From positions 62,001-126,000 of the forward strand of contig NZ_JAGEMK010000006.1 in NCBI RefSeq assembly GCF_017565425.1: a stretch of 64,000 nt of DNA, written 5' to 3'. The notes under the pieces are model-generated. The model made no database searches. It was given only the letters and a program-made list of their open reading frames with translations, and was not told where the DNA came from. This DNA is from Actinotalea soli. GTDB taxonomy: Bacteria > Actinomycetota > Actinomycetes > Actinomycetales > Cellulomonadaceae. Within the stretch, counting starts at the first letter, position 1. Each line of letters starts with the position of its first letter. This document shows, piece after piece, positions 1 through 7,895 of this stretch. The position numbers were made by a program, and so were the translations under genes.

Positions 1-2
1 TC

Positions 3-875
3 TCCTGGCACGCCCCCAACCCCCGCACCCTGGAGATGGACGTCCGCTCCTTCACCCCCAACCCGGGGGACGACGCCCTCGCGGTCGAGGCCGACCAGTC
101 CCGCAACCCCGGGGACGGCAACCTGTGGACCTTCCGGCGCATCCTCGCGCGGGACCTCTACGCCCCCGGGACGTTCCCGAGCGACCTGTGCCTGGTCAAC
201 TGGCCGAGCATCGACTACTTCCTCGAGCACGTGCTCGACGTGCCCCGCGAGGTCGAGCTCGAACGGATCGACGACGCCAAGCAGCTCAGCCTCTCGATGC
301 TGTACTGGATGCAGACCGAGGCCCCGCGGGCCGACGGCGGCACGGGGTTCCCGGGCCTGCGCCTGCGGCCCGACGTCATGGGCACCGCCGACGGCCTCGC
401 CCAGGCGCCCTACCACCGCGAGTCCCGCCGCATCCGGGCGCTGACCACGGTGACCGAGAACGACGTCTCCTACGCGGTGCGCGGCGACCGTGGCGCGACC
501 CGCTACGAGGACAGCGTCGGCATCGGGATGTACCGCATCGACCTGCACCCCTCGACCGGGGGCGACACGTACATCGACGTGCCCTCGACCCCCTTCGAGA
601 TCCCCCTCGGGGCGCTCATCCCCGAGCGCACCACCAACCTGCTCGCCGCGAACAAGAACATCGGCACCACGCACATCACCAACGGGTGCTACCGCCTGCA
701 CCCGGTGGAGTGGAACATCGGCGAGGCCGCCGGGCACCTCGCCGCGTACTGCCTCGAGCGGGGCGCGCAGCCCCGCGACGTGCGGGCCAAGCCCGAGCTC
801 CTCGCCGAGCTGCAGGAGGAGCTCACCGCCGCCGGGGTCGAGCTGCACTGGCCCGCCGGAGCCCACCCCTACTGA
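3..875 (+). CDS. FAD-dependent oxidoreductase, C-terminal part (5' end outside window)
   Basis: The frame is open from the window edge, giving about 290 residues of a longer protein. The C-terminal block around 'NLLAANKNIGTTHITNG' followed by 'EWNIGEAAGHLAAYCLERG' matches the last FAD-contacting segment of the PF12831-type FAD-dependent oxidoreductases, in which the GEAAG-like turn packs on the flavin; the N-terminal GxGxxG dinucleotide fold expected for the family would lie before base 1 and cannot be checked. Such enzymes often sit in carbohydrate-uptake clusters of soil actinobacteria, and here it is followed after 78 bases by a sugar ABC importer, so co-transcription is likely. The substrate is unknown. 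The first in-frame ATG (base 36) is internal to the fold and not a credible start. Confidence 0.75.
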   Translation, partial: SWHAPNPRTLEMDVRSFTPNPGDDALAVEADQSRNPGDGNLWTFRRILARDLYAPGTFPSDLCLVNWPSIDYFLEHVLDVPREVELERIDDAKQLSLSMLYWMQTEAPRADGGTGFPGLRLRPDVMGTADGLAQAPYHRESRRIRALTTVTENDVSYAVRGDRGATRYEDSVGIGMYRIDLHPSTGGDTYIDVPSTPFEIPLGALIPERTTNLLAANKNIGTTHITNGCYRLHPVEWNIGEAAGHLAAYCLERGAQPRDVRAKPELLAELQEELTAAGVELHWPAGAHPY

Positions 876-953
876 CCGCACCCACACCCGACCGCACGGC
901 CTGCCGCACGCACCGCCCACCCGCTCGACCTATCACAGTTCGAAGGAGCACTG

Positions 954-2261
954 ATGATCCCCCTCACCCGACGATGCGGCCTCGCCGCTGGGCTCGCCGC
1001 CGTCACCGCCGTCGGCCTCACGGCCTGCGGGTCCGGCGACCAGGAGGTCGCGGGCGAGCCCGAGGCCCCCGCCGAGCCCGTCTCCCTCACCATGACCGTC
1101 TGGACCGCCGACGAGGGCCAGCTGGCCATGTTCCAGTCGATCGCCGACGCCTACGTCGCCGAGAACCCCGACCTCGTGGCCGAGGTGTCCTTCGAGGCCA
1201 TCCCCTTCGAGGACTACACGACCTCGCTGACCACCCGCCTGGCCGGGGGCAACGCACCGGATCTGGCGTGGATCCTCGAGAGCTACGCCCCGGAGTTCGT
1301 GCAGAGCGGCGCCCTGGTGGACGTGGGCCCGACCCTGCAGGCCGCCGACGGGTACGACTACGACGACCTGCTCGACTCCTCCCTGTCCCTGTGGCAGCAG
1401 GACGACGGCCTGTTCGCCTACCCGTTCTCGAACAGCCCCTTCGCGATGTTCGTCAACACCGACCAGATCGAGGCAGCCGGCCAGCCCTCCCCCGCCGACC
1501 TGGTCGCCGCGGACGAGTGGACCTACGAGGCCGCCCGCGAGATCGCCGCGGCCACCGCCGAGGAGTCCGGCAAGCAGGGCCTGGTGGTCCGCGACTTCGA
1601 GTACCAGGTGTGGGAGAACCTCTCCACGATCTGGGAGGGCTGGGGCGCCGCGCCGTGGAGCGAGGACGGCACCCAGTGCACCTTCACCGACCCCGAGATG
1701 GTCGAGGCGATGACCTGGATCCACGACGCGACCTTCGTCGACGGCGCCCTGCCCGGCCCGGGTACCACGGCCGACTTCTTCGCCGGGGACGCCGCGATGA
1801 CCATCACGCAGATCTCGCGGGCCTCCTCCCTCGACGAGAGCTTCGGCTGGGACGTGGTGCCGCTGCCGGCAGGGCCCGAGGGGCGCCAGAACGTCATCGG
1901 CCAGGCCGGGATCGGCGTCTTCGCGCAGGCGGAGAACCCCGACGTCGCCGCGGACTTCCTCGCCTGGTTCACCAACCCGGAGAACGCCGAGCAGCTCGCG
2001 GCGAACTTCCCGCCGCCGCGCGAGTCCCTGCTGACCTCCGAGGTGCTGGGCGCCGCGAACCCGCTGCTCAGCGAGGAGCAGCTGCAGGCCGTGGTCGTCG
2101 AGGGCATCCAGGACGCCGTGACCAAGCCCGCCCACCCGAGCTTCGCGCGCCTGCAGGAGGCGGTGCGGATCGAGCTCGACTCGCTGTGGTCGGCCGACGC
2201 CGACGTCGAGCAGGTGCTCGGGGACGTGTGCACAGCGATCGACCCGGTCCTCGCGGACTGA
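954..2261 (+). CDS. Carbohydrate ABC importer, substrate-binding lipoprotein
   Basis: This 435-residue protein is an extracytoplasmic solute-binding lipoprotein (SBP_bac_1 type). Residues 1-24 form a signal peptide with two early arginines and a hydrophobic core, ending in a perfect lipobox LTAC with Cys25 as the lipidated residue, followed by an acidic linker. The mature part begins with 'SLTMTVWTADEGQ' and contains 'AGGNAPDLAWI', the usual entry strand and hinge of sugar-binding proteins. A strong ribosome site AAGGAG (943-948) lies five bases before the ATG. Its TGA overlaps the ATG of the first permease by one base (TGATG), so the three transport genes are translationally coupled. The sugar cannot be named from sequence. 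Confidence 0.9.
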   Translation: MIPLTRRCGLAAGLAAVTAVGLTACGSGDQEVAGEPEAPAEPVSLTMTVWTADEGQLAMFQSIADAYVAENPDLVAEVSFEAIPFEDYTTSLTTRLAGGNAPDLAWILESYAPEFVQSGALVDVGPTLQAADGYDYDDLLDSSLSLWQQDDGLFAYPFSNSPFAMFVNTDQIEAAGQPSPADLVAADEWTYEAAREIAAATAEESGKQGLVVRDFEYQVWENLSTIWEGWGAAPWSEDGTQCTFTDPEMVEAMTWIHDATFVDGALPGPGTTADFFAGDAAMTITQISRASSLDESFGWDVVPLPAGPEGRQNVIGQAGIGVFAQAENPDVAADFLAWFTNPENAEQLAANFPPPRESLLTSEVLGAANPLLSEEQLQAVVVEGIQDAVTKPAHPSFARLQEAVRIELDSLWSADADVEQVLGDVCTAIDPVLAD

Positions 2262-3193
2262 TGTCGACCCCCCTCGCGACGGCCGAGCCGCGGCAGCGCA
2301 CCCTGCGCCGCCGTGGCTCGGCCACCCGCCGCGACCACCTGGTCGGCTACGCGATGATCGCGCCGCAGGTCCTGGGGGCGGTGGCCTTCGTCCTGGTCCC
2401 GCTGATCGCCGTCGCCTGGTACTCGCTGCACGAGTGGAACGTCCTGGCGAACACCTTCGTCTTCGCCGGGGCCGACAACTACGACCGCATGCTCAGCGAC
2501 CCGGCCCTGCGTGACTCGCTCATGGCGAGCCTGGTCTTCTCGATCGGCCTGGTGGTCCTGAACGTCTCCCTGGCGCTGCTGCTCGCGGTGCTGCTCAACC
2601 AGAAGCTCCCGGGCACGACGACGTTCCGCACCTTCTTCTTCTCGCCCGTCGTCGTCTCCCTGGTGGCCTGGACCATCGTGTGGAGCTTCCTGCTGCAGGA
2701 CGACGGCGGGATCAACGGGTTCCTCGCGAGCCTCGGGGTCGAGGGACCGAACTGGCTGCGCAACGAGGGCACCGCGATGCTCGCGGTGATCGTCGTGCAG
2801 GTGTTCAAGAACGTCGGGCTCAACATGATCCTGTTCCTCGCGGCCCTGCAGAGCGTGCCCGAGGAGATCCAGGAGGCCGCTCGGATCGACGGCGCGGGGG
2901 CGTGGCGGCGGTTCCGCTCGATCGTCCTGCCGCTGATCAGCCCGACGATCCTGCTTGTCTCGATCCTGACGATCGTCGGGTCCCTCGAGGTCTTCGCGCA
3001 GATCGCCGTCCTGACCGGTGGCGGGCCCGGGAACTCGACCACGGTGCTCGTCTACTTCCTGTACCAGCAGGCGTTCCGGTTCAACGACTTCGGGTACGCG
3101 AGTGCGATCTCGGTGCTCCTGTTCGTCATCGTCCTGGCTCTCACCCTGATCCAGTGGCAGACGCGGAAGAGGTGGGTCTTCGATGAGGTCTGA
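2261..3193 (+). CDS. Sugar ABC transporter permease (MalF/UgpA type)
   Basis: A 310-residue inner-membrane permease. After a basic cytoplasmic N-terminus (RRRGSATRRDH) come about six hydrophobic segments, and near residues 200-222 the EAA loop 'EEIQEAARIDGAGAWRRF' that docks with the ATPase, followed by 'LPLISPT'. This is the MalF-like subunit of a CUT1 importer. The start is fixed by the one-base overlap with the preceding binding-protein stop; the reading frame extends far upstream without a stop, but that part lies in the preceding genes and has no membrane-protein character. It overlaps the next permease by 11 bases. No ATP-binding subunit is encoded nearby, as is common in actinobacteria that share one MsiK-type ATPase among several sugar importers. 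Confidence 0.92.
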   Translation: MSTPLATAEPRQRTLRRRGSATRRDHLVGYAMIAPQVLGAVAFVLVPLIAVAWYSLHEWNVLANTFVFAGADNYDRMLSDPALRDSLMASLVFSIGLVVLNVSLALLLAVLLNQKLPGTTTFRTFFFSPVVVSLVAWTIVWSFLLQDDGGINGFLASLGVEGPNWLRNEGTAMLAVIVVQVFKNVGLNMILFLAALQSVPEEIQEAARIDGAGAWRRFRSIVLPLISPTILLVSILTIVGSLEVFAQIAVLTGGGPGNSTTVLVYFLYQQAFRFNDFGYASAISVLLFVIVLALTLIQWQTRKRWVFDEV

Positions 3194-4133
3194 CGTGCAC
3201 GCCGCCCCGGTCGTTGCCCCCACCGCGGGGGACGCGCTCCCGGGCGACGCCGGCGGCCCACCGCCGTCGACCCCGCTGCCGAGGCCGGGCCGCGAGCGCC
3301 GTCGTCGCCGGACCACCCGGGGGCTGCTGGTCGCCCTGCTCGTGGTGCTGTCGGTGCCGTTCGTCTTCCCCACGTGGTGGATGGCGAGCTCGAGCCTCAA
3401 GCCCATGAGCGAGATCCTGCGGATCCCGCCGACGGTCTTCCCGGAGACCGTCTCCTGGGCCGCGTACGCGGACGTGTTCCGCCTGCAACCCTTCGCCCAG
3501 CAGTACTGGAACAGCCTCTACATCGCGGTCGCGGTCACCCTCGGCACGATCCTGGTGGCCTCGATGGCCGGCTACGCCTTCGCCCGGATCCGGTTCCCCG
3601 GGGCCAACGCCCTGTTCGTGCTGGTGCTGGTCGGGCTGCTGGTGCCCTCCGAGGTGACGATCGTGCCGCTGTTCCGGATGGTGAACTCCCTCGGGCTGAT
3701 CGACACCCACTGGCCGCTGGTGATCGTGCCGATCTTCGGGGCTCCGAGCGTGCTGGCCACCTTCATCATGCGGCAGTTCTTCCTCGGGCTGCCGCGCGAG
3801 CTCGAGGAGGCCGGGCGCATGGACGGGCTGGGCCGCTGGGGCATCTTCTGGCGGATCGCCTTCCCGCTGGCGAGCCCCGCCGTCGCGGCCGTCGCGATCT
3901 TCACGTTCCTCAAGTCCTGGAACCTGTACCTCGAGCCCATCGTGTACCTCTCGAGCCGGGAGAACTTCACGCTCCCCCAGGCCCTCACCCAGTACGTCGA
4001 CGCCTACGGCGGGCCCATGTGGAACGTGCAGCTCGCGGCGACGACCCTCACGGTGCTGCCGGTGCTGCTCGTGTTCCTCTTCGCGCAGCGGCAGTTCGTC
4101 CAGGGGCTGGCGCACTCGGGGCTGAAGGGCTGA
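3183..4133 (+). CDS. Sugar ABC transporter permease (MalG/UgpE type)
   Basis: A 316-residue MalG-like permease. A Pro/Ala-rich, strongly basic N-terminal tail (PGRERRRRRTTR) precedes the first membrane helix; 'FPTWWMASSSLKPMSEI' is the typical post-helix-1 segment of this subunit. The EAA loop 'RELEEAGRMDGLGRWGIFW' occurs near residue 205 and the protein ends in 'FVQGLAHSGLKG', a classic C-terminus of this family. The ATG lies inside the last codons of the preceding permease (11-base overlap), so the pair is coupled. It forms the membrane channel with that permease. The gene converges on the downstream exporter gene with only seven bases between stop codons, so a separate terminator has no room. 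Confidence 0.93.
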   Translation: MRSDVHAAPVVAPTAGDALPGDAGGPPPSTPLPRPGRERRRRRTTRGLLVALLVVLSVPFVFPTWWMASSSLKPMSEILRIPPTVFPETVSWAAYADVFRLQPFAQQYWNSLYIAVAVTLGTILVASMAGYAFARIRFPGANALFVLVLVGLLVPSEVTIVPLFRMVNSLGLIDTHWPLVIVPIFGAPSVLATFIMRQFFLGLPRELEEAGRMDGLGRWGIFWRIAFPLASPAVAAVAIFTFLKSWNLYLEPIVYLSSRENFTLPQALTQYVDAYGGPMWNVQLAATTLTVLPVLLVFLFAQRQFVQGLAHSGLKG

Positions 4134-4140
4134 GCGCCCG

Positions 4141-4737
4141 TCACCCCCACACGAGCGAGGCCGCGATCACGAGCATGATCACCCCGATCACGGCGTCCAC
4201 GATGCGCCAGGTTCGCGGGTTGTCCAGGGGGCGGGCCAGCGCCCGCGCTCCGAACCCGAGGGCCGAGAACCACAGGATGCTGCCGACGACGGCGCCCCCG
4301 GCGAACACCCATCGCGCGTCGGGCCCGTACTGGTTGGCGAGGCTCCCCAGCAGGACGACGGTGTCGAGGTACACGTGGGGGTTGAGGTAGGTCAGCGCCA
4401 CGGCCGTGAGAGCCACGGAGCCGCGCGACCGCGGCGTCACCTCGGCCAGGGCGGAGGGACGGGCGGCCGACCGGAAGGAGCGGAACGCCCACCACAGGAG
4501 GTAGGCCGCCCCGCCCCAGCGCAGCACGATGAGGGCCACGGGGAACCGGTCGACCAGCACGCCGATCCCCGCGGTACCGAGCAGGATGAGGAGCACGTCG
4601 CTGGCCGTGCAGATGAGGACGACGGCGCCCACGTGCTCACGCCGGATGCCCTGGCGCAGCACGAAGGCGTTCTGCGCGCCGATCGCGACGATGAGCGCGA
4701 GTCCCGTCGTGAGGCCGGTGGCCCAGATGCTCCCCAT
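4141..4737 (-). CDS. LysE/ArgO-family amino-acid exporter
   Basis: A 198-residue membrane protein with five to six hydrophobic helices. The N-terminal 'IVAIGAQNAFVLRQGIRREHV' and the mid-protein 'LTYLNPHVYLDTVVLLG' are the signatures of the LysE/ArgO branch, which exports lysine, arginine or related basic amino acids. I place the start at the ATG of 'MGSIWATGL' (4737) rather than an upstream in-frame ATG at 4773, because a -10-like TAGCGT sits seven bases before 4737 and the extra 12 residues are not family-like. It is divergent from a LysG/ArgP-type regulator (70 bases apart), the standard arrangement in which the regulator activates the exporter when the amino acid accumulates. Confidence 0.92.
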   Translation of the reverse strand: MGSIWATGLTTGLALIVAIGAQNAFVLRQGIRREHVGAVVLICTASDVLLILLGTAGIGVLVDRFPVALIVLRWGGAAYLLWWAFRSFRSAARPSALAEVTPRSRGSVALTAVALTYLNPHVYLDTVVLLGSLANQYGPDARWVFAGGAVVGSILWFSALGFGARALARPLDNPRTWRIVDAVIGVIMLVIAASLVWG

Positions 4738-4744
4738 GACCGCG

Positions 4745-4750
4745 ACGCTA
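4745..4750 (-). promoter_or_regulatory. -10-like hexamer TAGCGT for the LysE-type exporter
   Basis: Reading on the minus strand, TAGCGT ends seven bases before the ATG at 4737, the placement expected for a leaderless transcript. Confidence 0.5.
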
Positions 4751-4795
4751 GCCACGGGCTTTGGTGTAGACAAACGACTGATTCTTCGCGCCCAT

Positions 4796-4801
4796 TAGCC
4801 T
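4796..4801 (+). promoter_or_regulatory. -10-like hexamer TAGCCT for the LysR-type regulator
   Basis: TAGCCT ends six bases before the ATG at 4808, consistent with a leaderless mRNA beginning at the start codon. No Shine-Dalgarno sequence is visible. It shares a 70-base divergent control region with the exporter. Confidence 0.5.
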
Positions 4802-4807
4802 TGCTTC

Positions 4808-5695
4808 ATGAACCTCGAGCACCTGCGGGCCCTCACGGCGATCATCGACGAGGGCACCTTCGAGGCCGCTGCCTACGAGCTCGGGGTCAGCCCCTCGGCC
4901 GTCAGCCAGCGGATCAAGGCTCTCGAGAGCGCGCTCGGGCAGGTGGTGGTGCGCCGCGGCACCCCCTGCTCGCCGACCGCAGCGGGGGCGGTGCTGCTGC
5001 GGATGGCCCGCCAGGTTCAGCTCCTCGAGGCCGAGACCCGCAGCCTGCTGGGCTCGGACGGCACCTCGATGACCGTCACCCCGGTCGCCGTCAACGCGGA
5101 CTCCCTGGCCACCTGGCTCGCCCCCTTCCTCCGGGACGCCGCCACCTGGACCGACACCACCCTCGACCTGCACGTCGAGGACCAGGACCACAGCAGCCAC
5201 CTGCTGCGCCAGGGCGCGGTCATCGGGGCCATCACCTCTGACCCCGCCGCCGTCGGTGGGTGCCGGGTCGAGCACCTGGGAGCCATGCGCTACGTGCCCG
5301 TCGCCACCCCCGCACTACGCGACCGCTTCCTCGCCGGAGGCAGCCCTGACTGGGCGGCGATGCCCGTGGTGCAGTTCAACGCCAAGGACGACCTGCAGCA
5401 CCGGTTCCTGCGGGACCGCGGCGCCGACCCCCTGCCGCCGCGGCACACGGTGCCCTCGAGCGAGGGGTTCCTCGCCGCGGTCCGCGCCGGGCTCGGCTGG
5501 GGCATGCTGCCTGAGCTGCAGCTCGGTGAGGCCCTCGTCGACGGTTCCCTCGTCCTGCTCGAGCCGGAGGGTCACCTCGACGTCGACCTCTACTGGCAGG
5601 CGTGGACCCTGGACTCGGTGCGACTTGCTCGGATCACGGAGGCGGTCCGCGCGGCCGCGCGGCAGGGGCTGCGGAGCGAGGCAGCCGCGGGCTGA
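4808..5695 (+). CDS. LysR-family regulator of the ArgP/LysG group
   Basis: A 295-residue LysR-type regulator. Residues 3-60 hold the winged helix: 'EHLRALTAIIDEGTFEAAAYELGVSPSAVSQRIKALESALGQ', split here as helix 1 to the recognition helix 'SPSAVSQRIKALE'. The 'RRGTPCSPTAAG' stretch after the wing is characteristic of ArgP (IciA)/LysG. The remainder is the two-lobe effector domain. In this family the regulator senses lysine or arginine and activates the divergently encoded exporter, which is the gene present at 4141-4737. The length (295) is normal. Specificity between lysine, arginine or another amino acid cannot be read from the sequence. Confidence 0.92.
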   Translation: MNLEHLRALTAIIDEGTFEAAAYELGVSPSAVSQRIKALESALGQVVVRRGTPCSPTAAGAVLLRMARQVQLLEAETRSLLGSDGTSMTVTPVAVNADSLATWLAPFLRDAATWTDTTLDLHVEDQDHSSHLLRQGAVIGAITSDPAAVGGCRVEHLGAMRYVPVATPALRDRFLAGGSPDWAAMPVVQFNAKDDLQHRFLRDRGADPLPPRHTVPSSEGFLAAVRAGLGWGMLPELQLGEALVDGSLVLLEPEGHLDVDLYWQAWTLDSVRLARITEAVRAAARQGLRSEAAAG

Positions 5696-6079
5696 GACCG
5701 CCGCACCCGGGACGCCGTCGGCCTGGGGTACGACGGTGGTCGGGCCAGGGGCGCCGACTCCCCCGGCCCGGCCCGTCAGCGTCCGCCCCGCCGGCCTCGA
5801 CCGAACGGCGGGACCGACGAGCCACCCTCACCGGGTGGAGTCCCTCGCGCAACGCCGCGCCGATCCCGCCACGCTAGGCAACGACGCGCCGCGCGCGCCC
5901 CGGACCTTGGTCCCTCATCGCGCCCCGGCCGCTGTGGTGGGGCCCGAGGTCATCCCATCACCGGTCCCCTGGACGGCCCACCCGGCCCGGGCTGCCCGCG
6001 CCGACGTCCGGGATCATCGATCTGTGCCGATTCCTCCCGTGACCCGGATGCGCCGGACGAGCCCGGATCATCGTCGCTG
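5696..6079. other. Intergenic stretch with no recognised gene
   Basis: These 384 bases are GC-rich and Pro/Arg-biased in every frame. I see no RNA gene, repeat or convincing small ORF. A GATCAT hexamer (6066-6071) lies eight bases before the next start and could be a -10 element for the transporter at 6080. Confidence 0.5.
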
Positions 6080-7009
6080 ATGGGTGCCGTCACCGCCGCC
6101 CTGGGGACCCTCGCGGCTATCGCCGCGATGGGATGGATCCTGGGCCGACGCGGCACCCTGGGGCCTGCGGCGGAGGCCGCGCTCGCCCGGGTCGTGTTCA
6201 CCGTCGCGGCCCCGTCGCTGCTCATGGTCACGATCGCCCACGCCGACCTGCACCTGCTGGTCTCCACGGTCGCCGTCGTCACGGCCCTGAGCACCGGGAC
6301 GGTCGCGTTGACGGCAGTGGTGGTGCTGCGGTTCGTGTGGCGACGGCGGGCGACCGACGCCATGGTCGGGATGCTCGCCTCGAGCTATCTCAACGCCGCC
6401 AACCTGGGCATCCCCGTCGCGGTGTACCTGCTAGGCGGAGCGGTCGCCGTGGTCCCGACCCTGCTCTTCCAGCAGCTGGTGCTCGCCCCCGTGGCCTTCC
6501 TCGTCCTCGACGCGAGCGCCGACACCTCGATGCCCCTCGCAGCGCGCCTGCGCGAGGCCGCGCTCCGCCCGCTGCGCAACCCGATCATCATCGGCTCCCT
6601 GACCGGCCTGAGCCTCGCCGTGCTGCCCTGGGACCTGCCCGAGGTGGTCTACGAGCCCTTCCGCCTCGTGGGAGCCGCCGCCGCGCCTCTCGCGCTGATC
6701 ACCTTGGGCATGTCCCTCGCGGCACCGCGCCCGGGAACCGGACGCCTCTGGACCCGGGACCTGGCCCTCGTCGCGGTCCTGCGGTCCGTGGTGCACCCCG
6801 CGTTGGCGGCCGCGATCGGTCTCGGGTTGGGGCTCGACCGGACGGCGCTGCTGACGGTCGTCACGATGGCCGCCCTGCCCACCGCGCAGAACGTCCTGGT
6901 CTATGCGCTGCGCTACGGCAAGGGCATCCCCGTGGCCCGCGACGCCGGGCTGGTCACGACGCTGCTCGCGGTGCCTGTGCTCGTGGTGGTCGCGGCGCTG
7001 CTGGGGTAG
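6080..7009 (+). CDS. AEC-family transporter (auxin efflux carrier-like permease)
   Basis: A 309-residue membrane protein with about ten hydrophobic helices in two five-helix halves. 'GWILGRRGTLGPAAEAALARVVFTVAAPSLLMVTI' shortened here to its key parts (GxxxxRRGxL, VxxPSLL) is the N-terminal half of AEC carriers; 'SSYLNAANLGIPVAVYLLGG' is the conserved crossover with an Asn and Gly-Ile-Pro break; 'LGMSLAAPR' and 'TAQNVLVYALRYGKG' are the second-half counterparts. Bacterial members move organic acids such as malate or malonate, but substrates vary. It appears monocistronic; the gene stands alone between a regulator gene in the same direction and a hypothetical gene, with no adjacent metabolic enzyme to suggest substrate. 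Confidence 0.9.
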   Translation: MGAVTAALGTLAAIAAMGWILGRRGTLGPAAEAALARVVFTVAAPSLLMVTIAHADLHLLVSTVAVVTALSTGTVALTAVVVLRFVWRRRATDAMVGMLASSYLNAANLGIPVAVYLLGGAVAVVPTLLFQQLVLAPVAFLVLDASADTSMPLAARLREAALRPLRNPIIIGSLTGLSLAVLPWDLPEVVYEPFRLVGAAAAPLALITLGMSLAAPRPGTGRLWTRDLALVAVLRSVVHPALAAAIGLGLGLDRTALLTVVTMAALPTAQNVLVYALRYGKGIPVARDAGLVTTLLAVPVLVVVAALLG

Positions 7010-7170
7010 GGACGGCACGCGGTCATGCCGGCGACCGGGCTCTCGCGCGCACTCGCTGCACCCGCTCAGCGACCGGGAGCCCGTCAGGGGCAGGTCACCG
7101 GGGGGCGGCATGCCCGTGCCGACTGTGCGTGACTCCTTCTGCCTGGCCGGCTCTCTGCCACCCTTGCGTC

Positions 7171-7653
7171 GTGGCACATCACGACCGCGGGGCGAGAGGC
7201 CCCTTTGCCGAACACCTGGCGGATCTCGTGGGGCTGCCCGTGTGGAACCCGCGTCAGGGGCACGGGAGCTTCCTCGCGTTCGACTTCGGCGATCCGCGGC
7301 TCGATGCTTCGGGTCGCGTCGACCGTGGCGCGTGGCATCTGTGGGTCCAGATGGCCGCGTGGCGCATCGAAGACGCGAGCACCGTGCTCGCGGGCTGCGA
7401 GGACACCGGAGAGCTCATCGCTGATGCGTTAGCCGTCATCGACGGGCGGGAGCTCACATCGATCACCGCCACGGGCCCTGCGCTGGACACGGTCTTCTCG
7501 TTCTCGGACGTGCACCTGCGGACCTTCGGTCTGACGTCGCGGGCGAGCGAGGACGATCTGCTCGACAACTGGTGGCTCTTCCGTCCCGACGACCAAGTGC
7601 TCGCCGTCGCCAAGGGCGGGACGTGGACCCTGACACCGGCCGACGCCGTGTAG
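7171..7653 (+). CDS. Hypothetical protein
   Basis: A 160-residue acidic protein that I do not recognise. Coding character starts at 'VAHHDRGARGPF'; the frame is open further upstream, but that part is an out-of-frame copy of the AEC gene. I chose the GTG at 7171. The sequence is rich in short hydrophobic strands ('GSFLAFDFGDPRLD', 'AWHLWVQMAAWRIED', 'SVHLRTFGL'-like) and ends 'DQVLAVAKGGTWTL', suggesting a small beta-rich cytosolic protein, similar in pattern to stand-alone immunity-like or DUF proteins of actinobacteria. No signal peptide or membrane helix. Function unknown. Confidence 0.65.
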   Translation: MAHHDRGARGPFAEHLADLVGLPVWNPRQGHGSFLAFDFGDPRLDASGRVDRGAWHLWVQMAAWRIEDASTVLAGCEDTGELIADALAVIDGRELTSITATGPALDTVFSFSDVHLRTFGLTSRASEDDLLDNWWLFRPDDQVLAVAKGGTWTLTPADAV

Positions 7654-7883
7654 CTCAGGGCGCTCCATCGAAGGCCAAGTCGGCGATCATCCGCGCCCGG
7701 TCACGCCGCTGACCGACGCGTAGGGTCACCGCCACGTCTCCGCCCAGTCCTAGCGATCCACACCACGGAGCCATCGACAACGACGCCGAGGAGCACAAGT
7801 CGGCGCCCGGCCAGGTGCGCGGTCGGGCCGATGAGCGCTTGTCTTGCTCCCAGGCCCGCCTACCGCTCAGGGCGCGCGCCGCT

Positions 7884-7889
7884 TAGGGT
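7884..7889 (+). promoter_or_regulatory. -10-like hexamer TAGGGT before the 7896 start
   Basis: TAGGGT ends exactly six bases before the ATG at 7896 and there is no ribosome-binding site, pointing to leaderless transcription. Confidence 0.5.
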
Positions 7890-7895
7890 CGGCCC

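Noticed and set aside
125-2260. Upstream extension of the first permease frame
   Set aside because: The frame stays open through the FAD oxidoreductase and binding-protein genes, but only the part after 2261 shows membrane helices and the EAA loop.
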